Source of the DNA: Phytopythium helicoides
Lineage: Eukaryota > Oomycota > Peronosporomycetes > Pythiales > Pythiaceae
Direction: 5' to 3'
DNA: 64,000 nt
Assembly (NCBI GenBank): GCA_024867545.1
Contig: JANFNE010000014.1
Span: 62,001-126,000 of the forward strand
Shown here: in pieces, positions 9,626 to 20,051 of the stretch
Position numbering within the stretch: the stretch's first letter is position 1
Layout: the number at the start of each line of letters is the position of its first letter
Program-made: the position numbers and the translations under genes
The notes under the pieces: model-generated
Seen by the model: only the letters and a program-made list of their open reading frames with translations
Databases searched by the model: none
Told to the model about the DNA's origin: nothing

Positions 9626-12188
9626 TCACGGACAAGTCCCCGCAAGAAGACACTTCTCGTCCCAACGCTTCTTGTAGTACCCGTCCAACCAACGACCTCG
9701 GTCGCTCAGCTTCCGCCACTTACGCTTCTCGCTGTCGCTCAATGCAGGAAACAGATCGTGCTTCAAATCGTGATCCGTCTCAGCATTGTGAAGAGCCATC
9801 GCAGTCGACGACGCGTCAAATTCGAGACGCTCGTTGCCACGCACAACAGACAACTTGCGAGACGGATTGTTACTGTATACCACGCGCTCTCGTTGTTTCT
9901 TGGTGATTGGTGCACGTTTCAAAGATCGACCGACACCGTCCTGCTCGAACCCGCCCTCAGGAACACCGACAATATCCGCCAACGTATTCAGGAAGTCGTA
10001 CTGCTCAGCAACATCAGTCACCATCATGCCAGCGTATTTACCGAGTCGTCCCTCGGCGATCAAAGTCGCTGCGACTCGTGTCGCTGACACCTCGCGCGAC
10101 TCAGGAACATCCAGACCGTGCTCAGGTCCCTGACCATGATCACCCATGATCAAAACGATCGTATCGTTCAGCACACCCTTCTCCTCCATATCGTCCAAGA
10201 ACTTGCCGATCGCCATATCCGTGAAGTATCGCATCTCGAGATAGTTCTGGACGGCTTTCCATACTTCTCATCCTTGTAGAGTGCGGAGAAATCTGGTTTG
10301 GTCGCCTTGTCGTACCATTCAGGTCGATCCTGGAATGGTGTGTGACTGGAGATGGTGTAGTGGTTGATGAAGAGTGGTCGCTTAGGTTCACCCTTCGCCA
10401 CACGCTCTCGCTGAGCTACAGTCTCGTTCACAAGAATATTCCCGAGTATAGGAAGCGCAACATCGTCGTGCACTCCCCAATGACGCATAGCACGCGACTT
10501 GCCACCACGACTAACTAAAGCCCAGTCATTCGGAGAAATACCCAAGTCTCGTTCCGCCAACTTGCGAAAATCGTCATTGCCAAGCACCTCGTCAAATCCG
10601 TGCACACCGAAGAAAGAGTCCCAACCATCATAATTCAAAATACATCCCGTCGTGAACTTCGTCGAGTACCCCTTCGAAGTGAACAACTGAGGCATTCCAG
10701 CGAGCTTCACATCCTTACGACCACCAGTCGTCCCAGAATCACTCACGCTGTCGTACGGCACCTGACCAAACAGAATACTCTCCACAGACCGACTCGTGCG
10801 CCAACTCGACCAGAAGTTGTGGAACGCCACACCACGTTTCGCCCACCGATCGAAGTTCGGCGTCACCGTGATGTTCTGGTCTTTCAGCAAGTACGTGTTG
10901 TTGGCGACGAGGTACTGGGAGTCGTGGTACCGGAACGACTCGACCACGAGCACGAGCACGTTCGGTGGGTCGTCGTTGTCAACACTGACGTTGAAGGCTA
11001 GGTCTCCCTTGAATCCGAGAGTGGTTCTGTATAGGGAGTCATTGCTGACGAGTTTGAAGATTTCCGAGTCCGTGTCGATATACAGGTGTGGGGACCCGAG
11101 TGATTCATCTACTAGATCTGGCATGAAGCTTTCTCCGGCAACACCGTTGTACAGTTCGTTGAGGGTTGTGTTGAGTGCGGAGTCTGCAATGAGTGGAGAT
11201 ATCCAGTGTGTGACGATTTCCAACAAAATGATCGGGAAGATAACGAGGCAGCAGGCTACACAGATTGCATAGGTGAAGAGTCGCGCCCAAGAGATGTTTT
11301 GGCGGAGTTTGCTTAAATCGCTTGATAGCTGTGCGCGTCTCTGCTTGATAGTAGCTTGCATCATCGCACTATCAAACTTTATGATTCCAGTTGTCACACG
11401 TGCAGGGGACGACTCGTCTTCGTCTGACGTCGTAGAGCAGATTCCATCACTCTCACCCTCTTCCAGTTTGGTAGCATCTTTCTCCTCACCTTCATTGGTT
11501 TCATCGGCACTCTTAGCTGTATCGCATGGCACAGTAGTGTAGCCCCGCGCTTCGTGAAAGCAAACGGGTTCCACGCATACAGGTCCAACCAAAGAGCACC
11601 AACCACCGCGAAGAGTAATGCCACTGATAACGTCGCCGAGATCGTCGCGTACATCTCGTGGAGTTGGCTAGGAGAGATAGAAGCAGCAGACGCGTTGTCC
11701 TTTTCCTTGAGAGCCATCTTGATGAGACTGAACGTGAAGCGGAACTGGCGTCGTCGCACGAGCAGCACATTCGTAGCGAACGGCACCGCGACCGCAATAA
11801 ACACAATCAGGTACCAGAAAAATCGGATCGTCTTGGCCGCCGTAACGAAGCGTCCCCCTCGTCGAGTCAGTCTGCTCAGCGCAGCATCGCCCAACCACAA
11901 GACGAAGACGAAGTATAGCGCGCAGACAAAGTCTTCGACGGCCCCGAGCGCCAGTACCTCCACCTTGACGCTGCTGGATTGAACATCGGAGTCGTCTCCA
12001 TACAGTCGGACTAGTGCATCAAGCCCGACGCAGCGGTCGACGAAGAAGAACAACTGGATGGTCAGTATCGCAATGACCCAGTGGGTCCACGGCTTGGCCG
12101 CAAGTCGAGTGGAGACCGCGGCGACCCAGGATGAGATCGCAGCTTTCCGGGATGTGATCGCCGTTTTAGCTGCTACTAGGCGGCCCAT
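9626..12188 (-). pseudogene. Sulfatase/LTA-synthase-like copy P1 (two frameshifts)
   Basis: Nearly full-length copy of the family. Its membrane half and cytoplasmic loop match copy D, but the frame breaks twice. First, near 11555 the minus-strand text after the fourth helix has one base fewer than D (GCGCGGGGC here, GCGCGGAAGC in D). Second, near 10260 one base is missing after EKY, so downstream EMRYFTDMAIGKF is read out of frame. Catalytic motifs (ESF, WRTSRS, SHTPF, GDHG) survive in pieces. The last ~600 bases are those of copy A rather than D, while the immediate 3' flank (9602-9650) is that of D: a visible mosaic. It is either a recent pseudogene or an intact gene with two sequencing indels. 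Confidence 0.8.
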
Positions 12189-12260
12189 GGCGAGCTGTCT
12201 GTGGCAATTGGTACCACCACGTCCAATTGGGAAGTGATGACGAAATGATGAGGCTGCAGG

Positions 12261-12273
12261 GCGTCTGTGACGA
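12261..12273. promoter_or_regulatory. Shared upstream element GCGTCTGTGACGA, before P1
   Basis: The same 13 bases lie upstream of copies D (23934-23946) and E (27294-27306), and TGTGACGA lies upstream of C. Conservation at similar positions before several start codons suggests a promoter or 5'-untranslated element, although recent duplication also explains it. Confidence 0.4.
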
Positions 12274-12528
12274 AACGCTATACGACGCTATTGGCGGTTA
12301 ACCTCGGATCCCGCTTTTCTGCCCAGAGAAAAATCCGGTTGCTTTTGCTGTATGAGCATCAGCACAGCCGATCACACGGATTTGCTCCTACCAAGGTCGT
12401 CTGGCCGGTTGGCTGGCGGACAATTTGTTTGGTTGGGCACTCTGAGCCGAGGCCGCGAGGTGACGACGCGAGATGGCGAAACGTGCGATCTCACTGCAAA
12501 CGAAGACGGCATATGATGGTTGAGGTAT

Positions 12529-12558
12529 CCTTTTGATCGTAAGCAGTATGACGGACAT
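12529..12558 (+). repeat. GATCGTAAGC-centred short repeat, copy 1
   Basis: Reads CCTTTTGATCGTAAGCAGTA and continues TGACGGACAT. It matches copies at 12674-12696, 24213-24242 and 24377-24406, always upstream of the D/P1 subgroup of sulfatase genes. The intervening sequence is not obviously alike, so it may be a regulatory site or the end of a small mobile element. Confidence 0.5.
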
Positions 12559-12673
12559 GTCATGACGCGTGACAACGACTGTTGCCACATACTGTACATG
12601 TCAATTCTTGAAGTAGGAACAGTCACCGGTTGGACAGCAGTCGCATAGGTTGTGCACCATCCTGTCCAAGTAT

Positions 12674-12696
12674 CCATTTGATCGTAAGCAATATGA
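12674..12696 (+). repeat. GATCGTAAGC-centred short repeat, copy 2
   Basis: Reads CCATTTGATCGTAAGCAATA followed by TGA. It is shorter than copy 1: the match stops before the GACGGACA part, where the sequence goes to TGCGAGGACGCG. Confidence 0.5.
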
Positions 12697-12985
12697 TGCG
12701 AGGACGCGTTCCCTCTACAAAATAACTCTACTCCAGTACTGAGCGTGATTCCAAGTTGTGGTAAGAAGGGCATCAAAGCCCGGTGATTATGGATACAGAG
12801 CAACTAACGCGCTGCAACATTTCTACATGCCCTAGTCGAGGAGTTAGAGGTCGAGAGTGGGTGCGAAGAGAGGCTTCGTCGAGCCATACGAGTGCCCTCG
12901 ATGATGAAATTTGCAGGCTTGAAGTGAATATGGACATATTTGTAAATTGCAGGTGCCAAAAACAAGCAACCAATTGGCTGTCACC

Positions 12986-14612
12986 AAAACACCATACAAC
13001 AACGTCAACGATTGAGATGATAGCTCATGAGTCAAATCGTGTTCTGTCTCAATTTTGTGCAGAGCTACTATCATCATCACTGCATCGAGTATGCGTAACC
13101 AACTTCTTGCGAGACGGATTGTTGCTGCATGACGCGCTTTTTCTGCTGCTTCATCACTGGTGCCGGTTTCAGCGACTGCCCGACGACACAGTCCTGTTCA
13201 AAACAGCCTTCAGGGACACGCTCTTGTTCTCTACGCCATCCAAAAGTTTAACGATTGTCGTATCCTTGAAGTATCGCATCTCGAGATAGTTTTTGGTGTC
13301 ACTAGCGTACGCTTAGCCCCCGTACAGCGCAGTTTTGTCGGCTGTGCCATTGTAGTCGATCCTGCAATGATGTATGGCTTAAGGTTATGTAGTGATTAAT
13401 ATGCGTTGTCCTCTTCCCAGTACCTGGTTGTGCGTTGTGGTAAAGAGTATTTCATTCGAGATTAGACGCCAGCTGCGAGGTTTCTCTCACTGAGATGTGC
13501 TGCGCCGGGTTACAAACCGCAATCGAGTCGTGAGGTCGAGCTCACTGGTCACTTCCGCGTCTTCGAAGACGTTGCATGAAGCCAACGCAAAAAATTTCGA
13601 ATGAGCAGCTCACATCTCTACTCAACATCCAAAATCTGAGGCTTACTCCGAGAAAAAGTCGCGGACTTGAGCTGTGTGATACAGTATCACTGATACTCAT
13701 GTATTAGAACCTACCAAGACGCGAAGCTGTTTTCCTTCTTCACAAAAAAATACTCAAAGCTTTACAGCTGAGTGCGGAGTTGGTGTGTACAATCTCCAAT
13801 GCAATTAGTTGGGAACGTCGAGGAAGAAAATCACACATCTGTGCTAATAAGAGTACGATTCGTGGTGACATAGCCAGGGACTCGCTTGGATAACCCATAG
13901 CTGGATACTGTACGCTTTGCAATTTATCGATCGGGGAAGTGGACGCTTACTATCCGTTGATCCTACTAGTTTCCTTCAATCCTTAGTGAATTCGTCGTCG
14001 TTGCTCTCAGTCGAGGACGACAAGTTGGAGTAACTCCTTCTGTTTGAAAATCCAAATGGACTCCAAACATTCAAATCCAGCCGCATCGCGCCAACTACAG
14101 TGCAAATAGTATACCAACAGTGAGAATTAACGCAACCGTGATACAAGCTTCTTGCACTTCTTCATTTGAAACATTGAAGGATGATGCATTGGCTCTTCCT
14201 GAATCCCCATCGTAATGATGCTGAATGTGAAACGGAGCTGGCGCTGACGCACAATCAAGATGTCGTCGGCTGCAAACGGAGAAGCAAACACCAGGAACAA
14301 GAACAAGTACCACACGAAGCGAAGCGTCTTGGTGAGTACACGCACTTGAAAACTCGGTCGGGAAATTACTCTCAATGCGATATCTCCGAGCCATAGGAAA
14401 AAGACAAAGTAGATCGTGCAGATAAAATCTTCCAGTACTCCGAGTGCCAACACGGACACCTTGACTTTGCTCGAATGTGCATCTCGATCACCCCCATAAA
14501 GAAGGATCAATGCATCAAGTTCAATACAGCGATCTACGAAGTAGAATAGCTGTATGGCGAGTATTGCGATAACCCAGTGCGTCCAAAGCCTTGTTTCCAA
14601 CTTCTCCGCAAA
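12986..14612 (-). pseudogene. Sulfatase/LTA-synthase-like copy P2, heavily decayed
   Basis: Dispersed pieces in the correct order on the minus strand. Bases 14600-14130 encode the first four membrane helices (starting at TRLWTHWVIAILAIQLFYF and running through LEDFICTIYFVFFLWLGD). A frameshift follows, then the loop start LDLNVWSPFGFSNRRSYS near 14085-13990. Near 13790 is a scrap of the fifth-helix region (EIV, then NSALS). Bases 13420-12990 hold a C-terminal piece with NYLEMRYF fused by internal deletion to the VPEGGFEQD region, and ALHKIETEHDL at the end. Most of the ectodomain, including the ESF and Thr motifs, is gone. Its loop matches P3 at 35.9 kb and none of the intact copies. Confidence 0.75.
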
Positions 14613-14807
14613 AAGGAAAACTGAACTGTGTGCGCCTCACGAGGAAAGAGCTGGACTAGAAAAAAATAAGACAAGAGTTTGCAGGTTGAGTCAGAACTAC
14701 TGCCTAGATCAAAATTAACATTCTTGCGAATAGAGGGTATGAAACCGCTGGGTGTTTTCAAATGAAAGAGGGTACTCCGAGTACAAATTTACTAGTAGAC
14801 TGCATCC

Positions 14808-17342
14808 TTATGAACAGTTTGCAGCAAGCAAACATTTCTCGTTCCAACGCTTCTTGTAGTACCCGTCCAGCCGTTGGGCCTGGTCGCGCAACAAACGCCA
14901 CTTCCGCTTCTCGCTGTCGCTCAATGCAGGAAACAGATCGTGCTTCAAATCGTGATCCGTCTCAGCGTTGTGCAGAGCCACTGCGGTTGCCACTGCATCA
15001 AACTCGAGACGCTCGTTGCCACGCACAACAGACAACTTACGAGACGGATTGTTGCTGTACACAACCCGCTGCTTCTGCTGCTCTGTCACTGCTGCGCGTT
15101 TCAAAGATCGACCGACACCGTCCTGCTCGAACCCGCCCTCAGGAATACCGACAATGTCCGCCAACGTATTCAGCAAGTCATATTGCTCCGCGACGTCAGT
15201 CACCATCATGCCAGCATATTTACCGAGTCGCCCTTCAGCAATCAATGCAGCTGCGACTCGTGTTACTGAAACCTCACGCGCCTCCGAAACTACTAAACCA
15301 TACTCCGGTGCTTGACCATGGTCACCCACAATCACGACTATCGTGTCGTTCAGCACACCCTTCTCCTCCATATCGTCCAAGAACTTGCCGATCGCCATAT
15401 CCGTGAAGTATCGCATCTCGAGATAGTTTTTGATGTCGGCAGCGTACTCTTCGCCTTCGTACAGAGCAGAGAAGTCTGGTTTGACTTTCTTATGATACCA
15501 CAACGGGCGAAACCAAAACGGTGTGTGACTGGAGATGGTGTAGTGGTTGATGAAGAGTGGTCGCTTAGGTTCACCCTTCGCCACACGTTCTCGTTGAGCT
15601 GCGGTCTCGTTCACTAATATGTCACCCAATAAGTCGAGGGCAATGTCATCATGCACTCCCCAATGGCTCATTGCACGAGCCTTGCCTCCTTGACTCACAA
15701 GAAGCCAGTCATTCGGAGAAATACCCAAGTCTCGCTCCGCCAACTTGCGAAAATCGTCATTGCCAAGCACCTCATCGAAACCATGCGCTCCAAAAAAGGT
15801 GTCCCAACCATCATAATTCAAAATACATCCCGTCGTGAACTTCGTCGAGTACCCCTTCGAAGTGAACAATTGAGGCATTCCAGCGAGCTTCACATCCTTA
15901 CGACCACCAGTCGTCCCAGAATCACTCACGCTGTCGTACGGCACCTGACCAAACAGAATACTCTCCACAGACCGACTCGTGCGCCAACTCGACCAGAAGT
16001 TGTGGAACGCCACACCACGTTTCGCCCACCGATCGAAGTTCGGCGTCACCGTGATGTTCTGGTCTTTCAGCAAGTACGTGTTGTTGGCGACGAGGTACTG
16101 GGAGTCGTGGTATCGGAACGACTCGACCACGAGCACGAGCACGTTCGGTGGGTCGTCGTTGTCAACACTGACGTTGAAGGCTAGGTCTCCCTTGAATCCG
16201 AGAGTGGTTCTGTATAGGGAGTCATTGCTGACGAGTTTGAAGATTTCCGAGTCCGTGTCAATATATAAGTTGGCGGCGGCGATGGATCCGTCGACGAGGT
16301 TTGGCATGAAGCTGGCGCCTGTGAATTGTCCGTAGAGTTCGTTGAGGGTTGTGTTGAGTGCGGAGTTGGCAATAATCGGGGCGATGGAGTGTGTGACGAT
16401 CTCCAGTACGATGATTGGGAAGATGATGAGGCAGAGCACTGCGAAGAACGTGGTGGTGTAAAGGTTCTTATAGGATTGTACATTAGGTTCTTGAAAGGTG
16501 AGGTCTTGTATCACTTTGGAGTTTGCTGAATTTTCGTAGACCTCTATTGTTGCTGCTCGATTGGGTTGAATTGATAGAAAAGTCTTTGAGTCTACTTTCA
16601 AAGTCACAAGACTAATCTGTCCGCCTTCTCCTGCTTCAACTAGCCCAGACACATGTTCTAATTTGTCATTGATTTCTCCGTCAGACATCTTCATGTAAGG
16701 ATGCCTCACGCAATTTCTACACTCGAAGCCGGAGAATGGATTCCAAGCATACAAATCCAACCAACATGCACCAACAAGCGCGAATATCACCCCAGGCAAA
16801 AGAATCATAGCAATCGCGACATACCCTTCACGCAACTCATCAGATGATATGGTCTCCGACGTTGCATTGTCCTTCTCCTTGATCGCCATCGTGATCAGAC
16901 TGAACGTGAAGCGGAACTGGCGCAGTCGCATGACCAAAATATCGGCCACAAACGGTGCGGCGAACACGATGAAGACGAACAAGTACCACACGAACCGCAG
17001 TGGCTTGAAGAGGATGGTTAGTCCGCACTTGGGAAGAGAGAAAACGCGCAGCACGACGTCTCCGACCCATAAAAAGAAGACGAAGTAGAGCGCGCAAACA
17101 AAGTCTTCGACCGCACCGACCACCAGGATCGCCGCCTTGACGCTGTTGGAGTTCACATCGTGATCATCGCCGTAAAGATTCACGAGTCCGTTGATCGCGC
17201 AGCAGCGGCCGACAAAGTAGAACAATTGTATGGTCAGGATGGCAATCGCCCAGTGCGTCCACGGTCTTGTGGCTAGTTTTGTAGAGATGGAATCGTGTGT
17301 TGTTTCGAGCGGCGCGCTCGTCATTTGCTCGTTGCAGGACAT
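14808..17342 (-). CDS. Sulfatase/LTA-synthase-like membrane enzyme, copy B
   Basis: Intact 844-residue member. The first ~205 residues differ from copy A at only a handful of positions, the loop between helices 4 and 5 is unrelated to A's, and the sequence rejoins the common text at CLIIFPIIVLEIVTHSIAP. The catalytic set ESF, WRTSRSVES, SSHTPF and VGDHG is present. Two local differences sit next to active-site motifs: after SSHTPF the text is WFRPLWYHKKV instead of QDRPEWYDKAT, and after GDHG it is QAPEYGLVVSEA instead of QGPEHGLDVPES. Five membrane helices, as in A. The start parallels copy A (MSCNEQ). Confidence 0.88.
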   Translation of the reverse strand: MSCNEQMTSAPLETTHDSISTKLATRPWTHWAIAILTIQLFYFVGRCCAINGLVNLYGDDHDVNSNSVKAAILVVGAVEDFVCALYFVFFLWVGDVVLRVFSLPKCGLTILFKPLRFVWYLFVFIVFAAPFVADILVMRLRQFRFTFSLITMAIKEKDNATSETISSDELREGYVAIAMILLPGVIFALVGACWLDLYAWNPFSGFECRNCVRHPYMKMSDGEINDKLEHVSGLVEAGEGGQISLVTLKVDSKTFLSIQPNRAATIEVYENSANSKVIQDLTFQEPNVQSYKNLYTTTFFAVLCLIIFPIIVLEIVTHSIAPIIANSALNTTLNELYGQFTGASFMPNLVDGSIAAANLYIDTDSEIFKLVSNDSLYRTTLGFKGDLAFNVSVDNDDPPNVLVLVVESFRYHDSQYLVANNTYLLKDQNITVTPNFDRWAKRGVAFHNFWSSWRTSRSVESILFGQVPYDSVSDSGTTGGRKDVKLAGMPQLFTSKGYSTKFTTGCILNYDGWDTFFGAHGFDEVLGNDDFRKLAERDLGISPNDWLLVSQGGKARAMSHWGVHDDIALDLLGDILVNETAAQRERVAKGEPKRPLFINHYTISSHTPFWFRPLWYHKKVKPDFSALYEGEEYAADIKNYLEMRYFTDMAIGKFLDDMEEKGVLNDTIVVIVGDHGQAPEYGLVVSEAREVSVTRVAAALIAEGRLGKYAGMMVTDVAEQYDLLNTLADIVGIPEGGFEQDGVGRSLKRAAVTEQQKQRVVYSNNPSRKLSVVRGNERLEFDAVATAVALHNAETDHDLKHDLFPALSDSEKRKWRLLRDQAQRLDGYYKKRWNEKCLLAANCS

Positions 17343-17534
17343 CGATGCAGGCTGCCGCTTAGCAAAAGCTCGTCTGGTAAATTTTTCCCAGGTAATGAAG
17401 GTAAAGATATCGCTGAAGGGTCGGATTGCATGAAACTCCTCAACGCGAAACCTCCGTCACAGAGGAATAGTTAACGAGTAGTATTTGTCTTTCTCCCATC
17501 TATTAATTCCTATGCCAAATCGCATTTAGCATGC

Positions 17535-20051
17535 TTACGCAAGCAAACATTTTTCGTCCCAACGCTTCTTGTAGTATCCATCTAGTCGCCGTCCTTGATC
17601 ACGCAGAGACTTCCACTCGACCTTCGCGCTATCACTCAACCCCGGAAATAAATCATGTGCCATATCGTGGTCTGACTCTGCATCGTACAGCGCAGCTGCA
17701 GTAGATAAAGCATCATACTCAAGACGCTCGTTGCCACGCACAACAGACAACTTGCGAGACGGATTGTTACTGTATACCACGCGCTCTCGTTGTTTCTTGG
17801 TGATTGGTGCACGTTTCAAAGATCGACCAACGCCGTCCTGCTCGAACCCGCCCTCAGGAACACCGACAATGTCCGCCAACGTATTCAAGAAGTCGTACTG
17901 CTCAGCAACATCAGTCACCATCATGCCAGCGTATTTACCGAGTCGTCCCTCGGCAATCAAAGTCGCTGCGACTCGTGTCGCCGACACCTCGCGCGACTCA
18001 GGAACATCCAGACCGTGCTCTGGTCCCTGTCCGTGATCACCCATGATCAAAACGATCGTGTCGTTCAGCACACCCTTCTCCTCCATATCGTCCAAGAACT
18101 TGCCGATCGCCATATCCGTGAAGTATCGCATCTCGAGATAGTTTTTGATATCGGCAGCGTACTCTTCGCCTTCGTACAGAGCAGAGAAGTCTGGTTTAGT
18201 CGCCTTGTCGTACCATTCAGGTCGATCCTGGAACGGTGTGTGACTGGAGATGGTGTAGTGGTTGATGAAGAGTGGTCGCTTAGGTTCACCCTTCGCCACA
18301 CGCTCTCGCTGAGCTGCGGTCTCGTTCACTAATATGTCACCCAATAAGTCGAGGGCAATGTCATCATGCACTCCCCAATGGCTCATTGCACGAGCCTTGC
18401 CTCCTTGACTCACAAGAAGCCAGTCATTCGGAGAAATACCCAAGTCTCGCTCCGCCAACTTGCGAAAATCGTCATTGCCAAGCACCTCATCGAAACCATG
18501 CGCTCCAAAAAAGGTGTCCCAACCATCATAATTCAAAATACACCCCGTCGTGAACTTCGTCGAGTACCCCTTCGAAGTGAACAACTGAGGCATTCCAGCG
18601 AGCTTCACATCCTTACGACCACCAGTCGTCCCAGAATCACTCACACTGTCGTACGGCACCTGACCAAACAGAATACTCTCCACAGACCGACTCGTGCGCC
18701 AACTCGACCAGAAGTTGTGGAACGCCACACCACGTTTCGCCCACCGATCGAAGTTCGGCGTCACCGTGATGTTCTGGTCTTTCAGCAAGTACGTGTTGTT
18801 GGCGACGAGGTACTGGGAGTCGTGGTACCGGAACGACTCGACCACGAGCACGAGCACGTTCGGTGGGTCGTCGTTGTCGACGCTGACGTTGAAGGCTAGG
18901 TCTCCCTTGAATCCGAGAGTGGTTCTGTATAGGGAGTCATTGCTGACGAGTTTGAAGATTTCCGAGTCCGTGTCAATATATAAGTTGGCGGCGGCGATGG
19001 ATCCGTCGACGAGGTTTGGCATGAAGCTGGCGCCTGTGAATTGTCCGTAGAGTTCGTTGAGGGTTGTGTTGAGTGCGGAGTTGGCAATAATCGGGGCGAT
19101 GGAGTGTGTGACGATCTCCAGTACGATGATTGGGAAGATGATGAGGCAGAGTGCGGCAAAGAATATGCAAACAGTTGCAGAATACCAGTTGATATGATCC
19201 CAGCGATACTTGACACGATGCAGAATGACTTGTCCACGCTTCGTCCAGGACGTTGGGGCTTCCGATTTAAGTTGGTTTCGATCACCAGCCTCGCTTAAAC
19301 GAGGTAGCTCAGCACGTGGTGTTGCCGTCTGTGAATAACCAATCTCACCTTCCTCTAACAACTCGGGAAGTCCGCTCGCATCTTCCTCCGTGTTGGCGTT
19401 ACTCTCGTTTGCGCTCTCACTCTCCGAGCTCGATGAGCCACAACTCATCCTTCGAAGCACTCGACCAAATGGGTTCCACGCAAACAGATCCAACCACAAG
19501 GCGCCAACCAACGCGAACACCACACCCACCACCACCACCAACGCTACCGTGATGTACCCTTCGCGCATCTCGTCGTCCGAAATCGCAGCAGCAGATGCGT
19601 TGTCCTTCTCATCGATCGCCATCGTGATCAGACTGAACGTGAAGCGGAGCTGTCGCAGCCTCACGAGCAGAATATCGGCGGCGAATGGCGCAGCAAACAC
19701 CACGAACACGAACAGGTACCACACGAAGCGGAGCGTCTTGGCGAGCACAAGCATCCTGCATTTCGGTCGGGAGAGCACGCTGAGCGCCGCGTCTCCGAGC
19801 CACAGGAAGAAGACGAAGTAGAGCGCGCAGACGAAGTCTTCGAGCAGCCCGAGCGCTAGCACCTGGGCCTTGACGCTGCTGGAGTGTGCGTCTTTGCCAT
19901 CACCGTACATTCTCACGAGCGCGTTGAGTCCGATGCATCGGTCGATGAAGTAGAATAGGTGTAGTGTGAGCATGGCGATGGCCCAGTGGGTCCATGGTCT
20001 CGATGCCAACCTCGACGTGATCGCCGCGCTTGCCGCGAGTAGATGCCTCAT
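17535..20051 (-). CDS. Sulfatase/LTA-synthase-like membrane enzyme, copy C
   Basis: Intact 838-residue member. N-terminus MRHLLAASAAITS, then WTHWAIAMLTLHLFYFIDRC as first helix. Four further helices and the ectodomain motifs ESF, WRTSRSVES, SSHTPF and MGDHG are complete. The loop after helix 4 is Ser/Glu-rich (SSSESESANESNANTEED) and almost the same as in copy E. The C-terminal ~60 residues diverge from E and A (SDSAKVEWKSLRDQGRRLD) and end at KCLLA, a few residues shorter than the others. C and E form a clear pair. Confidence 0.88.
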   Translation of the reverse strand: MRHLLAASAAITSRLASRPWTHWAIAMLTLHLFYFIDRCIGLNALVRMYGDGKDAHSSSVKAQVLALGLLEDFVCALYFVFFLWLGDAALSVLSRPKCRMLVLAKTLRFVWYLFVFVVFAAPFAADILLVRLRQLRFTFSLITMAIDEKDNASAAAISDDEMREGYITVALVVVVGVVFALVGALWLDLFAWNPFGRVLRRMSCGSSSSESESANESNANTEEDASGLPELLEEGEIGYSQTATPRAELPRLSEAGDRNQLKSEAPTSWTKRGQVILHRVKYRWDHINWYSATVCIFFAALCLIIFPIIVLEIVTHSIAPIIANSALNTTLNELYGQFTGASFMPNLVDGSIAAANLYIDTDSEIFKLVSNDSLYRTTLGFKGDLAFNVSVDNDDPPNVLVLVVESFRYHDSQYLVANNTYLLKDQNITVTPNFDRWAKRGVAFHNFWSSWRTSRSVESILFGQVPYDSVSDSGTTGGRKDVKLAGMPQLFTSKGYSTKFTTGCILNYDGWDTFFGAHGFDEVLGNDDFRKLAERDLGISPNDWLLVSQGGKARAMSHWGVHDDIALDLLGDILVNETAAQRERVAKGEPKRPLFINHYTISSHTPFQDRPEWYDKATKPDFSALYEGEEYAADIKNYLEMRYFTDMAIGKFLDDMEEKGVLNDTIVLIMGDHGQGPEHGLDVPESREVSATRVAATLIAEGRLGKYAGMMVTDVAEQYDFLNTLADIVGVPEGGFEQDGVGRSLKRAPITKKQRERVVYSNNPSRKLSVVRGNERLEYDALSTAAALYDAESDHDMAHDLFPGLSDSAKVEWKSLRDQGRRLDGYYKKRWDEKCLLA

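Larger units (their letters stand above)
12189..12985. other. Upstream region of P1
   Basis: No coding sequence is supported. The first ~140 bases are related to the region upstream of copy D: both contain GCGTCTGTGACGA (12261-12273 here) and the stretch TTTTCTGCCCAGAGAAAAAT. Further out are two copies of a GATCGTAAGC-centred repeat, listed separately. Confidence 0.5.
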
